The notes under the pieces are model-generated. The model was given only the letters and a program-made list of their open reading frames with translations. It searched no databases and was not told the DNA's origin. The translations under genes and the position numbers were made by a program. Source: Tetragonia tetragonoides (Eukaryota; Streptophyta; Magnoliopsida; Caryophyllales; Aizoaceae). From it: 64,000 nucleotides of DNA. The stretch spans positions 50,352,501-50,416,500 of the forward strand of contig CM076143.1 in assembly GCA_038025085.1 (NCBI GenBank), in the 5' to 3' direction. Positions 46,189 through 56,660 of this stretch are shown piece after piece; position 1 is the stretch's first letter; each line of letters opens with the position of its first letter.

Positions 46189-46690
46189 TACGCCAAACGC
46201 GGCAATTTGAGTTCACATATTTTTCAGATTTTCTAGATTTTCCACACCTTCTCTTTTTTTCTAGTTTCCTGAGTCTAGACCCGTAAAATGGGTCGACTTA
46301 GTAGGTTATGGGTTAGGTCATTTCGGGTTCGAGTCGGATTGAATACGGGTTAGTTTTTAGCTCGAATTCACTTTTTAGTTCATTTTATCGAGTTATAAAC
46401 AGATTCGGATCGAGAAACTTTTATCAAAACCCTAAAAAAATGAATCAGGTCGAATTTCTGAATCGGGTTAGCTTTTTACAACTCTAGACTTTCCTCTCAC
46501 CTTCTCCCCAATAAACACGTTTATAGCCGCCAGACAAAAAAGATAAAAGAAAATAAAAAAAACTTTGACAAAAAAAGCACCCAAATGGAATATTGACCTG
46601 GACACGTGTCAAGCATCCAACGGCTTATACTTGCCTAGAATTCTCCTAAGTCCTACCCCAAAAAAGAAGGACACGGTTCCCTTGCTTTTG

Positions 46691-46698
46691 TTATAAAA
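46691..46698 (+). promoter_or_regulatory. TATA box, phytocyanin gene at 46.8 kb
   Basis: TTATAAAA followed by ACC, with a plausible start region about 30 bp on (CCTTCACTACTCATC) and a leader to the ATG at 46838. An ACACGTGTC palindrome (ACGT core, ABRE/G-box-like) lies near 46602. Confidence 0.65.
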
Positions 46699-46837
46699 AC
46701 CAAACACCATAGATCTAAAATCCTTCACTACTCATCAACATACAACTCATTTTCTCTCTCCAAAACAAACCTTAACTTGCAAAGAGTTTTTGTGGGGCGA
46801 CGTTTAAAAGTTGAAGAACACAAAAGCAATAATAACA

Positions 46838-48360
46838 ATGGCAGGAAAGCAATTTGGAGTTGTATTGAGTTTGGTAACAATGGCTGCTGTTTTTGGGATT
46901 TGTTCAGCTGCAACTTTGACAGTGGGTGATTCTACTGGATGGGCTATTCCTTCTAGCCCTTCATTTTATACCACTTGGGCTGCTAAACAATCCATTAAAG
47001 TTGGTGATACTCTTGGTATGTTTCTTTTCATTTCATTTCTAATTCCTAAACTTGCATCTTTTAACAAAAAAAAAAAAAAAAATGTTGTCAAGGAATATAA
47101 TTTGGGCTCGTTCGTTTCAACGGGTAATAACTGGGAAAGTTGTAACTGTTGCTGAATGTGTGGTGTTGTATATAGGATTATGGGCATTATTTGGAATTTT
47201 CTGATATGACAGCTAGCTACTAATATCATGAACCACAAAAAAAAAAAAAAAAAAAAAGAAGAAGAAGAAGAAGAAGGTTGAAAAGACAATTTGGAATTAG
47301 GAGCAATGTTTCAATTTTGTCATGAGGAGTTTAGTTGGAATTATTATTGAGTTTATAATATGTAATAATGATGAACTCCAATAATTGAGTCTCCTGTAGA
47401 TGTGTCCTTTAGATCCCACTTCAGTGGTCCTCTATTGATCTTTAGTTAGTTTCTTCTTTCTGCTCAATTGTTAATTACTGTTTCTAAATTAAGATTCAAC
47501 TTAAGAGCACAGCTGTAATGTGCATTGCCCATAATTGTGCACTTGATATTGATATTAGGGTGTGTTCTTTTCCATTGGAATTGAACTGAATACAATTTAC
47601 CTGAAATGATAATATGTGACGCAAAAAGTATGTCACTCGACAAAACAAGTATTGAAGTGAAATGAACTGAATATTACACGCAAAAAGTATATCACTCAAC
47701 CAAACACGCATTGAAGTGAATTGAACTGAATATTACTCAATTACAATTGGACTTAATTTTATACAAATAACTAATGCGAAATTAATTCAGTTCACATAGG
47801 TCATTGCAATTCAGTTCAGTTCAGTTTATTCCGTCTACACAAGAGTCTTAGACTAGTAATATTACTCAATTACAACTTGAACCTTAATTTTATTAAATTA
47901 CTAATGTAACCTTATGTTTTCAAAATGGGCAGTGTTCAACTTCCCAGCTGGATCACACACCGTAGCCCCAGTGTCAAAGGCGGATTACGACGCTTGCAAC
48001 ATCGCCAAGCCACTCTCCCCCGCCTTGGCCGCCGCCCCCGCCAACATCACCATCACCTCCGCCGGTACCCACTACTACCTCTGCACCATCACCGGCCACT
48101 GCTCCGCCGGCCAAAAGCTCTCAGTCGTTGCTGCCGCCGCCGCCACCGCCCCCGCCCCTAAATCCACCAGGAAAACCCCCACCACCGCCCCCGCCCCCGC
48201 CGCCGCTCCCGCCACCGCCGAAGGCCCTTCCGCCACCGCCGAAGGCCCCTCCGCTGGTGGCGCTACCGCCTCGCCGCCATCAAACAGCTTTGCTGCCCCC
48301 ATGATTGCTAGTGCTAGCTTGTTGAGCTTGGTATCCGTTGCCGCGGCTTTCTTGTTTTAA
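46838..48360 (+). CDS. Phytocyanin with AGP-like Ala/Pro-rich tail
   Basis: Exons 46838-47015 and 47933-48360 join in phase 1 (CTT G / TG TTC) to 201 residues. The first ATG in good context (AACAATGGCAG) is used. Signal peptide 1-24; VGDSTGWAIPSS, FYTTWAAKQSIKVGDTLVFNF. Copper ligands are His68 (GSHTV), Cys110 (YYLC), His115 (TGHC) and Gln120 (AGQKL), all intact; Cys81 pairs with Cys116. Residues 125-180 are Ala/Pro/Thr-rich with a repeated ATAEGPS, typical of arabinogalactan-protein glycosylation sites, and a hydrophobic end suggests a GPI anchor. Exon 2 is strikingly GC-rich, with C or G in most third positions, unlike exon 1 or the other cluster members. The intron contains a MITE-like insertion. 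Function: extracellular cupredoxin; substrate unknown. Confidence 0.93.
47555..47850. mobile_element. MITE-like insertion in a phytocyanin intron
   Basis: It begins TTAGGGTGTGTTCTTTTCCA and carries GAACTGAATA and TTCAGTTCAGTTCAG arms near its two ends. Inside, CGCAAAAAGTATnTCACTC recurs at 47620 and 47679 as a ~59 bp direct duplication. The right end is unclear (near AGAGTCTTAG). Confidence 0.5.
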
Positions 48361-50315
48361 GAGATTTAAATTTAAATTATGATCATATGGAGATATTGTG
48401 TTTGATTTAGATTTAATTTTGGATGATTTTTAAGACTAATTTTGTTAGTATCTGTACAATAAAAGATTAGCTGGTTTTTCATATATTCAGCTTTTTCTTT
48501 GGTAGTACATTTATGATTTATATTCGTTTGTATGTTTCATATATGCAATAAATTTGTTGGTGACATGTTTGTATCATAATTTAGTGCCAAATGTTTTGGG
48601 GTGTGGTTAAATTATTTTGCATTGCCAATCTCAAATAAAGTACATAGCTACATTGTACCATATACATACTCTAAGCAATCACATAAAAACATTATAAGAG
48701 ACTCTCCTATGCTATATTGTTTTGTTTTGCCATTAAAGAACATACAAAGGATGTTAAAAAGTGGCCTAAGTCCATTGAGAACAACTAATAACATATAGAG
48801 AATTGGTAAATTTCTTGTGAAACATGGTTAGGGATCCATTGAGTATTCATTAACCCCCATTCCACTCACCTTTCTTTGGTGGGGTTTGATTTAAAATGTG
48901 GTGTTATGAGTGTTACCTCATTCTCCAATATTTAGGTTACGATTTTGCTATGGAGTTCAGATTCTCTGATGTTACAGCAGGGGATCAGTTTCTCTTCTCT
49001 ATATCTCTGTTCTTTAACCCCCTAAACCCCCCCGCAATCCAAAGGCCCATAAAAGAGGAAGACCAATTTTAGGATGAGATTGCAAGGACTACTCCTCTGC
49101 TGTTCTTAAAGGAAAGAACAACGGTGGATCCTCACTCTTTGCTATGGACTAAATCCTTATGAACAGATAAGTGGGGTTATCTTGTTAAAGCATCCATGAA
49201 AATATTTTTGACAAGTATAATTAAATTACTCATATATATGTGAAGTATAACACAAATAATGTATGTACTATAAGTGTGCTCTTTGTTTATTGAACCGGAT
49301 CGAACCGAATTGAATTAGACTAGACTATCCTAAACTAATCACCATTAAAAGAGATACTAATTAAAACCAAACACGATACTATGGCACAAATAATTGCTAG
49401 TTGTACCACCAACTTATGATAAATATGATTAGTTAACCGTTCTACTAATACATTGATTGATTGTTGGTCCATTAGCTGTGGATTCGAAAAGAAACACTTT
49501 ACAACCACTCCCCATCAGAATTTGACAATTTAAACCGACCTTCCAGTCCAAACCCTAGACTAGAGTATTAGCAAAAGCACTCGTTTGAAGCGCATTGGGA
49601 CTTTTTTCTTTTTCTGCCCAATGCATCAATTGCCTTTTGTCAAGCATCAATTGGCCAATACACTTTGGTGGGATGCTGACGTCAACTTTCGTAAAGCAAA
49701 GCCCATCACTTTTTTTGGGGGATCCAATGATAACTTGGAGGGAGAAATGTAACTATGAAAGGAGTATGTGAAAAGAGAAGAAAACTACCATAACATCGAA
49801 AAAAGTTTGAGTGATCCTTTTAGTGTCACCAACTTAAAAATAACATATTCTAAGATGAAAAAAAAAAAGAGTGATAAGAGTCATTCTACGTTAACATCTT
49901 CTTTCTTCGTCTTCACCCTTCCTAGAAAGGAAAATTTTCGGTTTCATAATTGGTCTTCTTTTTTTTTTTTTTTAAAGAAATAATTGGTCTTTTTGTATAG
50001 TATCATAAGAAATCCGATGAAAATTATCCGCTAGTCTTCAGGCTTACCTTGAACTTGGTTAGTGACTTTGTTGTTACTTGTTTAGGTGGTTAGTGGTTAC
50101 TCATGATTGAATAATTTACTTCTAAGTGATTCCTAATAAAATCTAGATAGGTTATTAGTAAATGAGAAGTAGCAATTAGAATTGCACACTTGCATCATAA
50201 AGCTATATCCAATGCATTATATATGAACATCTACATATATTCATATTCATATTTCATGCATAATGGAAAAGTGACATAGGCCCCATGTGAAGGAAGGTAC
50301 AAAGAAGAAGTGAAT
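48361..50315. other. Intergenic DNA downstream of the phytocyanin cluster
   Basis: The 3' UTR of the previous gene probably ends near 48470-48550 (AATAAA-like text). The rest is AT-rich without a supported gene. AGGCCCATAAAAGAGGAAGA near 49040 belongs to no family I recognise. Confidence 0.5.
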
Positions 50316-50643
50316 TGCTAAATACCGCCCTTTTTTACTAGCTACCGCCCCCCCAATTTCCAATTTTACCCTCACCCCTTTTCCTCACTCACTCTCACTC
50401 ATCCTCTCTTCCTCACTCACTCTCACTCATCCTCTCTTCCTCACTCACTCTCACTCATCCTCACCACCACACCGGCAACCACCACCACTCACGGCACAAC
50501 CACCACCGGTAAAATTTTTTTTGCGCATTTTTTTTGCACAGTCGTCTGAAATTTCCGACTCACCTAAAGGTGAGTCGCCTGTAGCAGACGACTCACCCAA
50601 GGGTGAGTCGGAAATTTCAGACGACTGTGCAAAAAAAATATTA

Positions 50644-50703
<60 letters not shown>

Positions 50704-51240
50704 TATTGTTATTATTATTATTATTATTACTGATTATTGTTTAATTAATTAAAAATGTGAAATGGTAGAGGGGAGGAGCCGGTAAATCGGTGCCGAGCTA
50801 GTTCACATTTTTAATTAATTAAAAAATAATCAGTAATAATAATAATATTAATAATAATAACAATAAATAATAATAATAATAATAATAACAATAAATAATA
50901 ATAATAATAATAATAATAAATAATAATAATATTTTTTTGCACAGTCGTCTGAAATTTCCGACTCACCCAAGGGTGAGTCGAAAATTTCAGACGACTGTGC
51001 AAAAAAAATGCGCAAAAAAAAATTTACCTCCGCCACCGTCGACGGCAATTCCTGGTCGCCGGCAGACATCCGCGACCGTTGCTTGAGTGAATGTTGATGA
51101 AGGTTGGGTATGAGAGTGGGTGGTAGAGAGGGAGAATTGGTGTGAGAGTTAGAAAGGGAGAGGATGAGTGAAAATTTAAAAAGGGCAAAATTGGAATTTG
51201 GAAGGGCGGTAGGTAGTAATTTGGGGGCGATATTTAGTAA
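50316..51240. mobile_element. Nested-palindrome (foldback) DNA element, ~0.9 kb
   Basis: The outer ends CTAAATACCGCCC and GGGCGATATTTAG are inverse. Inward, a GCGCATTTTTTTTGCACAG block on the left is mirrored by GTGCAAAAAAAATGCGC on the right. Each inner side holds its own hairpin built from AGTCGTCTGAAATTTCCGAC and GGTGAGTCG (50537-50630 and 50939-51000). These are followed inward by (ATT)n, mirrored as (AAT)n, and a central TTAATTAATTAAAAATGTGA palindrome (about 50742-50825). There is no reading frame beyond repeat translation. It may be a non-autonomous foldback transposon. Confidence 0.85.
50385..50465. repeat. 28 bp minisatellite, three copies
   Basis: Three consecutive copies of a unit built from CCTCACTCACTCTCACTC plus ATCCTCTCTT lie in the left arm of the foldback element. 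The right arm lacks an equivalent triple. Confidence 0.9.
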
Positions 51241-52995
51241 CACCCAAGAAGAATGGGCAATATTCTAGAACGCGGACAAATAGTGCGCTTGGCATGGAAT
51301 TGTGGATGCAACCAATATTTGTTTCACCCTCCTTTTTCATTTGTCTCAATCAACCATGTGATGCCTTTCTAGTTCCCTTTCAAATAAACTTGTTTTTCAT
51401 AACAACAAAGATGTTAAACAACCCCCCCCCCCCCTGTTTGTGTGTATTCTAATGTAACATCAAAAATCAATAGATTACAACAAATGATTATTCAACTAAA
51501 TAATACGTGAGAGAAAAAGTGTATTGTAGAACTGAATAATTAAGTTGAAATTTAACGAGAGAAAGAGAAATCGACACATTCTTGCATCAAACTGTAAAAA
51601 GGTAGAAGCTTCTAATAGACTTTTGTAATGTGTGGAAAAACCGTAAGACTACACCAATTGCTTAAGTATGTCACTATCAATGTTCAAACTAGATTAGATT
51701 GAACTTGTATGAGAAAAGTTCATCAAAAGCTTAGTGTGTCTATAATATCATTTGTAAGCCAACACATTATATATAAAACAAAGATATTTTTTTTAAAACT
51801 TAAAGATAACTTTTATTAAATTGAACACGTCTCACAATAATCAATGGTATGTGGTTGGGTGGTGAAGGCTCATCCATCAATAATTAAGGTCGAGGGTTTG
51901 AACCTCGTCTTGTGCATGGAGCAGCCTTATTAAAAATCTTTTGGCCAACTGTCTCATCCTTATGTGAAGTGTCTTACTAATCAACGCGGGTAAATAGTCA
52001 TTGTAGTCAACAGTTGATACTTCTGGTGTAAACCAAAAAAGAAAGAAAAATGTCTGATGATATGGGTTAACCCTAAGGAGCTAAGATTATATAATAATAT
52101 ATCTATAAGGTTAGAAATAATTTTTATTCCTTACAATTTAAATTTTAAAATAGTCAAATTGATATGTTACCAAAAAAAAAAAAAAAAGATTTCAATTAAC
52201 GGTCCAAAGTTTGTGCTAAAAAACCCTTAAGTAGCCAACTAGACTAGTTGACTTGTGGGGCCTTCTGCCTTTCTTTGGCATTTTCAATACCTCCACAAAC
52301 CACAAATGAGTGAATGACTAATGAGAAGGTAACAAAAGTCACACTGGTGAAAAATGCACCAACAAAATATTTGAGATTTGAGATTCAAATTTGAATCGAA
52401 ATCAGCTTATCTATTTGACCTTTTAAAATTTTAAGGGGGTTTTCTTTCTTTGTGTGTAGTGGATTTTTGAAGCCAACCCTAAGCCTGCTTCATTTCAGCG
52501 GAATAGTGAGGAAGGGCGAGAAACAGAGCAAAACATACGGAATAGTGTTTTTTTTTTTTTTTTTTTGGTGAGAAGGAGGGCGATGCCCTAGAGCAAAACA
52601 TAGTTTAGAGCGCAGAACATTACAACTTGTATACAGTAATATAAAAAGAAACAAAAGCGTGTATATCATTGAACTCTTTGACTCTTTATAGGCTCTTCAC
52701 TCTGTTAAACCAAAATTTGCCTCATTTTTGCCAACACACTCAAACTAAAAGCCTAAAAGGGGAGTTGGGGAAATGAATACGCCAATGACAAAAAGTACAA
52801 CTTCCTCAAGAAATGCAAATGAATGGAGAGATCCTCCTCGTCAAAAATACAGAACTTTTTCTTACACAATATATAGTAATCAACAATCAACATACCGCCC
52901 AAAAGAAAAGAAAAACAGAGAGAGAACTCCGTATGAAAATGACTAGTATAGCTACTCGTGCTAGGTAAGGTCTCCTTAATTTAGTTAGTAGAACG
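51241..52995. other. Intergenic DNA with a SINE and fragments
   Basis: It holds a C-run near 51421, a SINE (51843-52050), and a partial GGCCCTGTTC-family scrap near 52478-52550 (CAGCGGAATAGTGAGGAAG) interrupted by a T-run. No gene. Confidence 0.5.
51843..52050 (+). mobile_element. SINE (tRNA-derived)
   Basis: The head TGTGGTTGGGTGGTGAAGGC resembles an A box and is followed about 40 bp later by a B box within GAGGGTTTGAACCTCG. The body ends GGTGTAAACC and an A-rich tail (AAAAAAGAAAGAAAAA). Flanking duplication not clear. Confidence 0.65.
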
Positions 52996-53116
52996 GTATG
53001 TTCTTTTCTACTTACTAAGTAATTGGTACAGTTCAGTTTAGTGGAGTTCAATGACCTATTTTTCTCTCACACATTACTATTCAGTTCATTTCAGTTCAGT
53101 AGAAAAGAACACATTC
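52996..53116. mobile_element. Small MITE, TATGTTCTTTTCTACT ends
   Basis: TATGTTCTTTTCTACT at the left is mirrored by AGTAGAAAAGAACACAT at the right, 121 bp apart, with GTTCAGTTTAGTG arms inside. Non-coding. Confidence 0.7.
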
Positions 53117-53625
53117 TAATAAAACTCAAGGGCAATACATATAAGATAAAGTAGTAAACTGCATATCAATCTTCAACAGAGCTAAACAGACCCGTGTGGT
53201 ATTTTAGCTTGGGACTCTGTGGAAAAAATTAACAGTAAAGTAAGCATCAAGAACTGTTTTACTTAACTATTTTATTGTTTTTGAAAAGTAGGAGTGGTAG
53301 ATAAGTCGATGCACCTTCAATATAAGGCTCAAACATAGGCATAACAAATTTCAATCTTCAACCGTTAAGACATTGGTGGGATGGAACACCAATACACCAT
53401 AGATCTGGGTTTCAGAAGTAAGATATTCACCATCTCTGAAGTGTTATTTTCTCTCAGAGTCTGCCATAGGATTTGATGACTATATGAACCTCTTCATGAA
53501 GAACAGAAGAATCACTGCATTTGTAATCCTTAAGAGAATAGAGGAGATGTTTTTGACTGAAATAACTGTCAAAGTTAGAGCATTTACTGATGTAAATGTA
53601 CACAAAACCGAAACAAACCAAAAAG

Positions 53626-53697
53626 CAGGATTTACGGGAAAATACTGAGCAGGATTTACGGGAAAATACTGAGCAGGATTTACGAGAAAATACTGAG
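53626..53697. repeat. 24 bp tandem repeat, three copies
   Basis: CAGGATTTACGGGAAAATAC plus TGAG repeats three times; the third copy has one change (ACGAGA). As 24 is a multiple of three, any frame repeats an octapeptide (QDLRENTE on the plus strand). No convincing gene encloses it. Confidence 0.95.
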
Positions 53698-54539
53698 CAG
53701 ACCGTGGAACACGGTAGTGTTACAAGCGGCTTTATTTTGCTTCGGTTCTGCAGAATGCACGAAACACGGGCGTGTTGTCCTGCTTCGATCCTCCACCTTT
53801 TGAAGCATGGCATTCTGGAACGACCATGCCATGTTACAAACGGCTTTCCTAGTTTTCACTAGCTTAACTATTGTAAGCTCATAAAATCAATGGTGCTTCT
53901 TTCATTGCTCTCTAAGTGATTCTTAAGAGACTCCTTTTCTCAATTTTGTCATATACTCCCAACACATGACCAATCCGCTGTTTCACCTCAATCCATCACA
54001 TTTACATTCCCCATTTTAACACTAGCAGTTTTTTGCTCTAGGAAAACTCACAAGGGGGGGGAAAGTGAAGTTCATTCCCTTTCCATCTCCAAAAAAGGTC
54101 CTTGGTGAAGAGCTGAAGATGGTGCCTAAAGTCTGACAACATGCTAGTCACACAAGTATGTAGGGTAGCTTAACTTTTATGTTGGCATCACATGTTTGGA
54201 TGCAATCACCAAACAATGGTACTACAGAAAGCACCATATGAGGTTCTCTTTTTGTATCAGAAAAGAGTTCACCTCAACATCTGTCTACAAGCCTCTAAAC
54301 CAGCACAATATGCACGAAGTTAAGCTTGTACAAAATGCCAAAAATCAGTTGACAGATGAATCCATCAAACGTAGGATAGACTGGAAAATTCTAAGATTAC
54401 AATGGAGGCCTAACTTGAAATGAGATGGTCAGAACACATATCAGAGAATTACAAAGTCGACCCTCAAAAGAGCTACTCCGACATACCAGGAACGAGATGT
54501 CTCGATCATGTAATGGACTGTCAGTTTCTGATAGTTGAA

Positions 54540-54675
54540 GCCGATGGTCAGAAAGACAAACTCTTTTGTGAGTCTATCGGAAACAACCTCTCTACTAGCT
54601 AACCGTAAGTCTGCACATCTGGACCTGCCCAAGCCCCACCCTCGGCAGGATCCATCTTGAGATGTTGTAATGGCC
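54540..54675 (+). mobile_element. 3' part of an RTE-type retroposon/SINE
   Basis: CGGAAACAACCTCTCTAC, then GTAAGTCTGCACATCTGGAC, CCAAGCCCCACCC and CTTGAGATGTTGTAATG follow the order of the widely dispersed plant RTE/SINE 3' consensus (GGAAACAGCC, GTAAGGCTGCGTACA, GACCC.CC.ACCCC, GGGTAATGTTGTTG). Degenerate; 5' end not found. Confidence 0.55.
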
Positions 54676-55335
54676 AGAAAGACAAACTCAAACATCGTGG
54701 CGCACAAAACCCTTTCTTTGCTCCAGCTCTGCAGTCATTACTCCATAATTTCCACTGACAAGGATACAAACCTATACAGGGTATTCCATTATGCTGTCAT
54801 TTTCATCAGGTACAATCACTGGGGCAGACAACCAGTTGTCAGTACTCAGCAGCATGACAAAACACCAAGTTACCAAAAACTGACCACAGGAACTACTCAA
54901 AATCATCCCCACTTGCCCTGTTACACCTTTCCCTTTTAGCGCTCGTCACTTTCCAAGCACCATGAGTAGAAAATATGATTTTTGTCCGGGGAAATGGAAC
55001 TATCCCTTCAGTCTTAATTTCTGAGTCCTTTTTCCCAACCATCACCAATTCAGATCCACAGGATCTTTAGGAAGCCCTGGGAGCCATTAGTCCCACATTA
55101 GGGACAAGCAAACAATAACAACATGCAAGTCCCTTAAGCAAGTTGTGTGATCATCAGAAAACAAACCCTAGCCTTATCCGTTACAAACTCCTCCTTTATT
55201 CCCCTCCCTCTTTATTCCTTTTCTGTTTGGGGATGGGGGTAAGGGGTAGTGGACTGGATATATAGACCTCAAATGAGTGAAGTGACCTGCTAGCTTATTT
55301 TGCAGCTGTATGCAAGCTTTTATAAATCAGAAACA

Positions 55336-55470
55336 CTTGTTTAAGACAGTCTTACCGTAACTTTTGGTGAGAAGAGAGTCACTTTTTAGTGAAACAAGGG
55401 TCACGGCTCATAATAAGTGACCCCTACATAATGACCCCATTTTCATGTGAGTTGGTCTCACACAAGACTT
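55336..55470 (+). mobile_element. Dispersed repeat, ACTTGTTTAAGACAGTC family
   Basis: The best copy in the window: ACTTGTTTAAGACAGTCTTA, then TAACTTTTGGTGAGA, CACTTTTTAGTGAAACAAGG, AAGTGACCCCTACAT, and GAGTTGGTCTCACACAAGAC followed by TTGCTC. About 135 bp, non-coding. See also 12705, 41574, 61205 and 62998. Confidence 0.7.
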
Positions 55471-56660
55471 GCTCTTTTCAAATTTCTTTTCTTGAAGTTC
55501 ACAGTATTGTAGGCCCTGCAACATAGATTCAGCAAACACCAATACTCTCAGGTCCTGCAATCACAGCATCAATTACTTGGAATTCAGAGAGACATTTCCT
55601 TTAAGGGCTAGCAGAATATTCTGATCTCAACAATAATATCAGCTACTGATTCCTGGGGCACTTCAGACATATTGACCTCATTGCATTTTCTCCCAGCAAA
55701 AAGAAACACGAGTTTCATCTGTTCAAAATTTATGCAAATATTTGCAAGAGCTGTAGGTTCTTCATGGAATTCTAAGCTTTTTCTGTACACAAGAAAGATA
55801 CCGAATTCCAACGATAACAAAATAAAATCTAAGCATTGTAATGGCATCTCCCACAAAAGAAATTTCCCTCCTGAAATTCTTTCTAATTCTTCCTCCTGAA
55901 AGGCAATGATAAAATCTTGCTATATGTTCCTGTTCAAGTTGTTATTTCCTCTGCTATATCCTGGGTTCATTTGATAATGTAATCTTAAGAACTTCAACCT
56001 CCCTTTTCTCAGGTCTGAATTTTGACCTACTACTTTTGTCACTGGCCTACCAAGCCTAAAGGGCTTCTTAACCATGGCTGACGACTTTACTTTGCTATTG
56101 TAGAATATTGTCATGACTCACGTCTGAAGTAGTTTACTAATGGCTTTAGCGCCACAAAGAAATGGCTTGTAAGTGAATTACGTCTGCAAGTGTTGGGTGA
56201 GATCTTTGCAACGTAGATCAGGTCAAACACAGATTCGAGACTTTGTAATGGATTCAGTTCAGACACAGATTCGAGACTTCCAGGATGTATAGCCCTCCAA
56301 CATTTTAAAAAAATAAAATAAAATCTCTTTAGAGTTTAGCCCATCTATACTCTAAGAATAAGACGTGTTCAAGTCAATACAGGTAAAGATCCAGGTTGTG
56401 ACCTTTAGCTGTGACATTCTCACTTGCCCTATTGGCCTCATGGCTTGTATATGTATGACTGAAACCACAAAGCTAACATTACTTAGTTATGTTAGTCCAA
56501 TAAAGTATCTTGCAAAATGGTTGCTAGTAACATACCAATACCATAAGATAGTCAGCACTCACGAGGTTAACGACGAGAACGGAGATTGCAAGAAAATAGA
56601 ATTTTATATCTCATTCCATTTCCCCATTCAAAGAATATGTTACAACAGGAGAGAGTTGGT

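Larger units (their letters stand above)
43947..46690. other. Intergenic DNA between phytocyanins 3 and 4
   Basis: Apart from one MITE (44299-44466), a CT-rich microsatellite (46142-46188) and worn GGGT/ACCC repeat text (46270-46480), nothing is recognised. Small frames at 45352 and 45856 show no family resemblance. Confidence 0.5.
53117..56660. other. Region downstream of the KIX-like gene
   Basis: No gene is supported on either strand. It contains a 24 bp triplicate (53626-53697), a retroposon tail (54540-54675) and a dispersed repeat (55336-55470). The base composition is less AT-rich than typical spacer here, so unrecognised 3' UTR exons of the minus-strand gene or an old insertion are possible. 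Confidence 0.45.
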
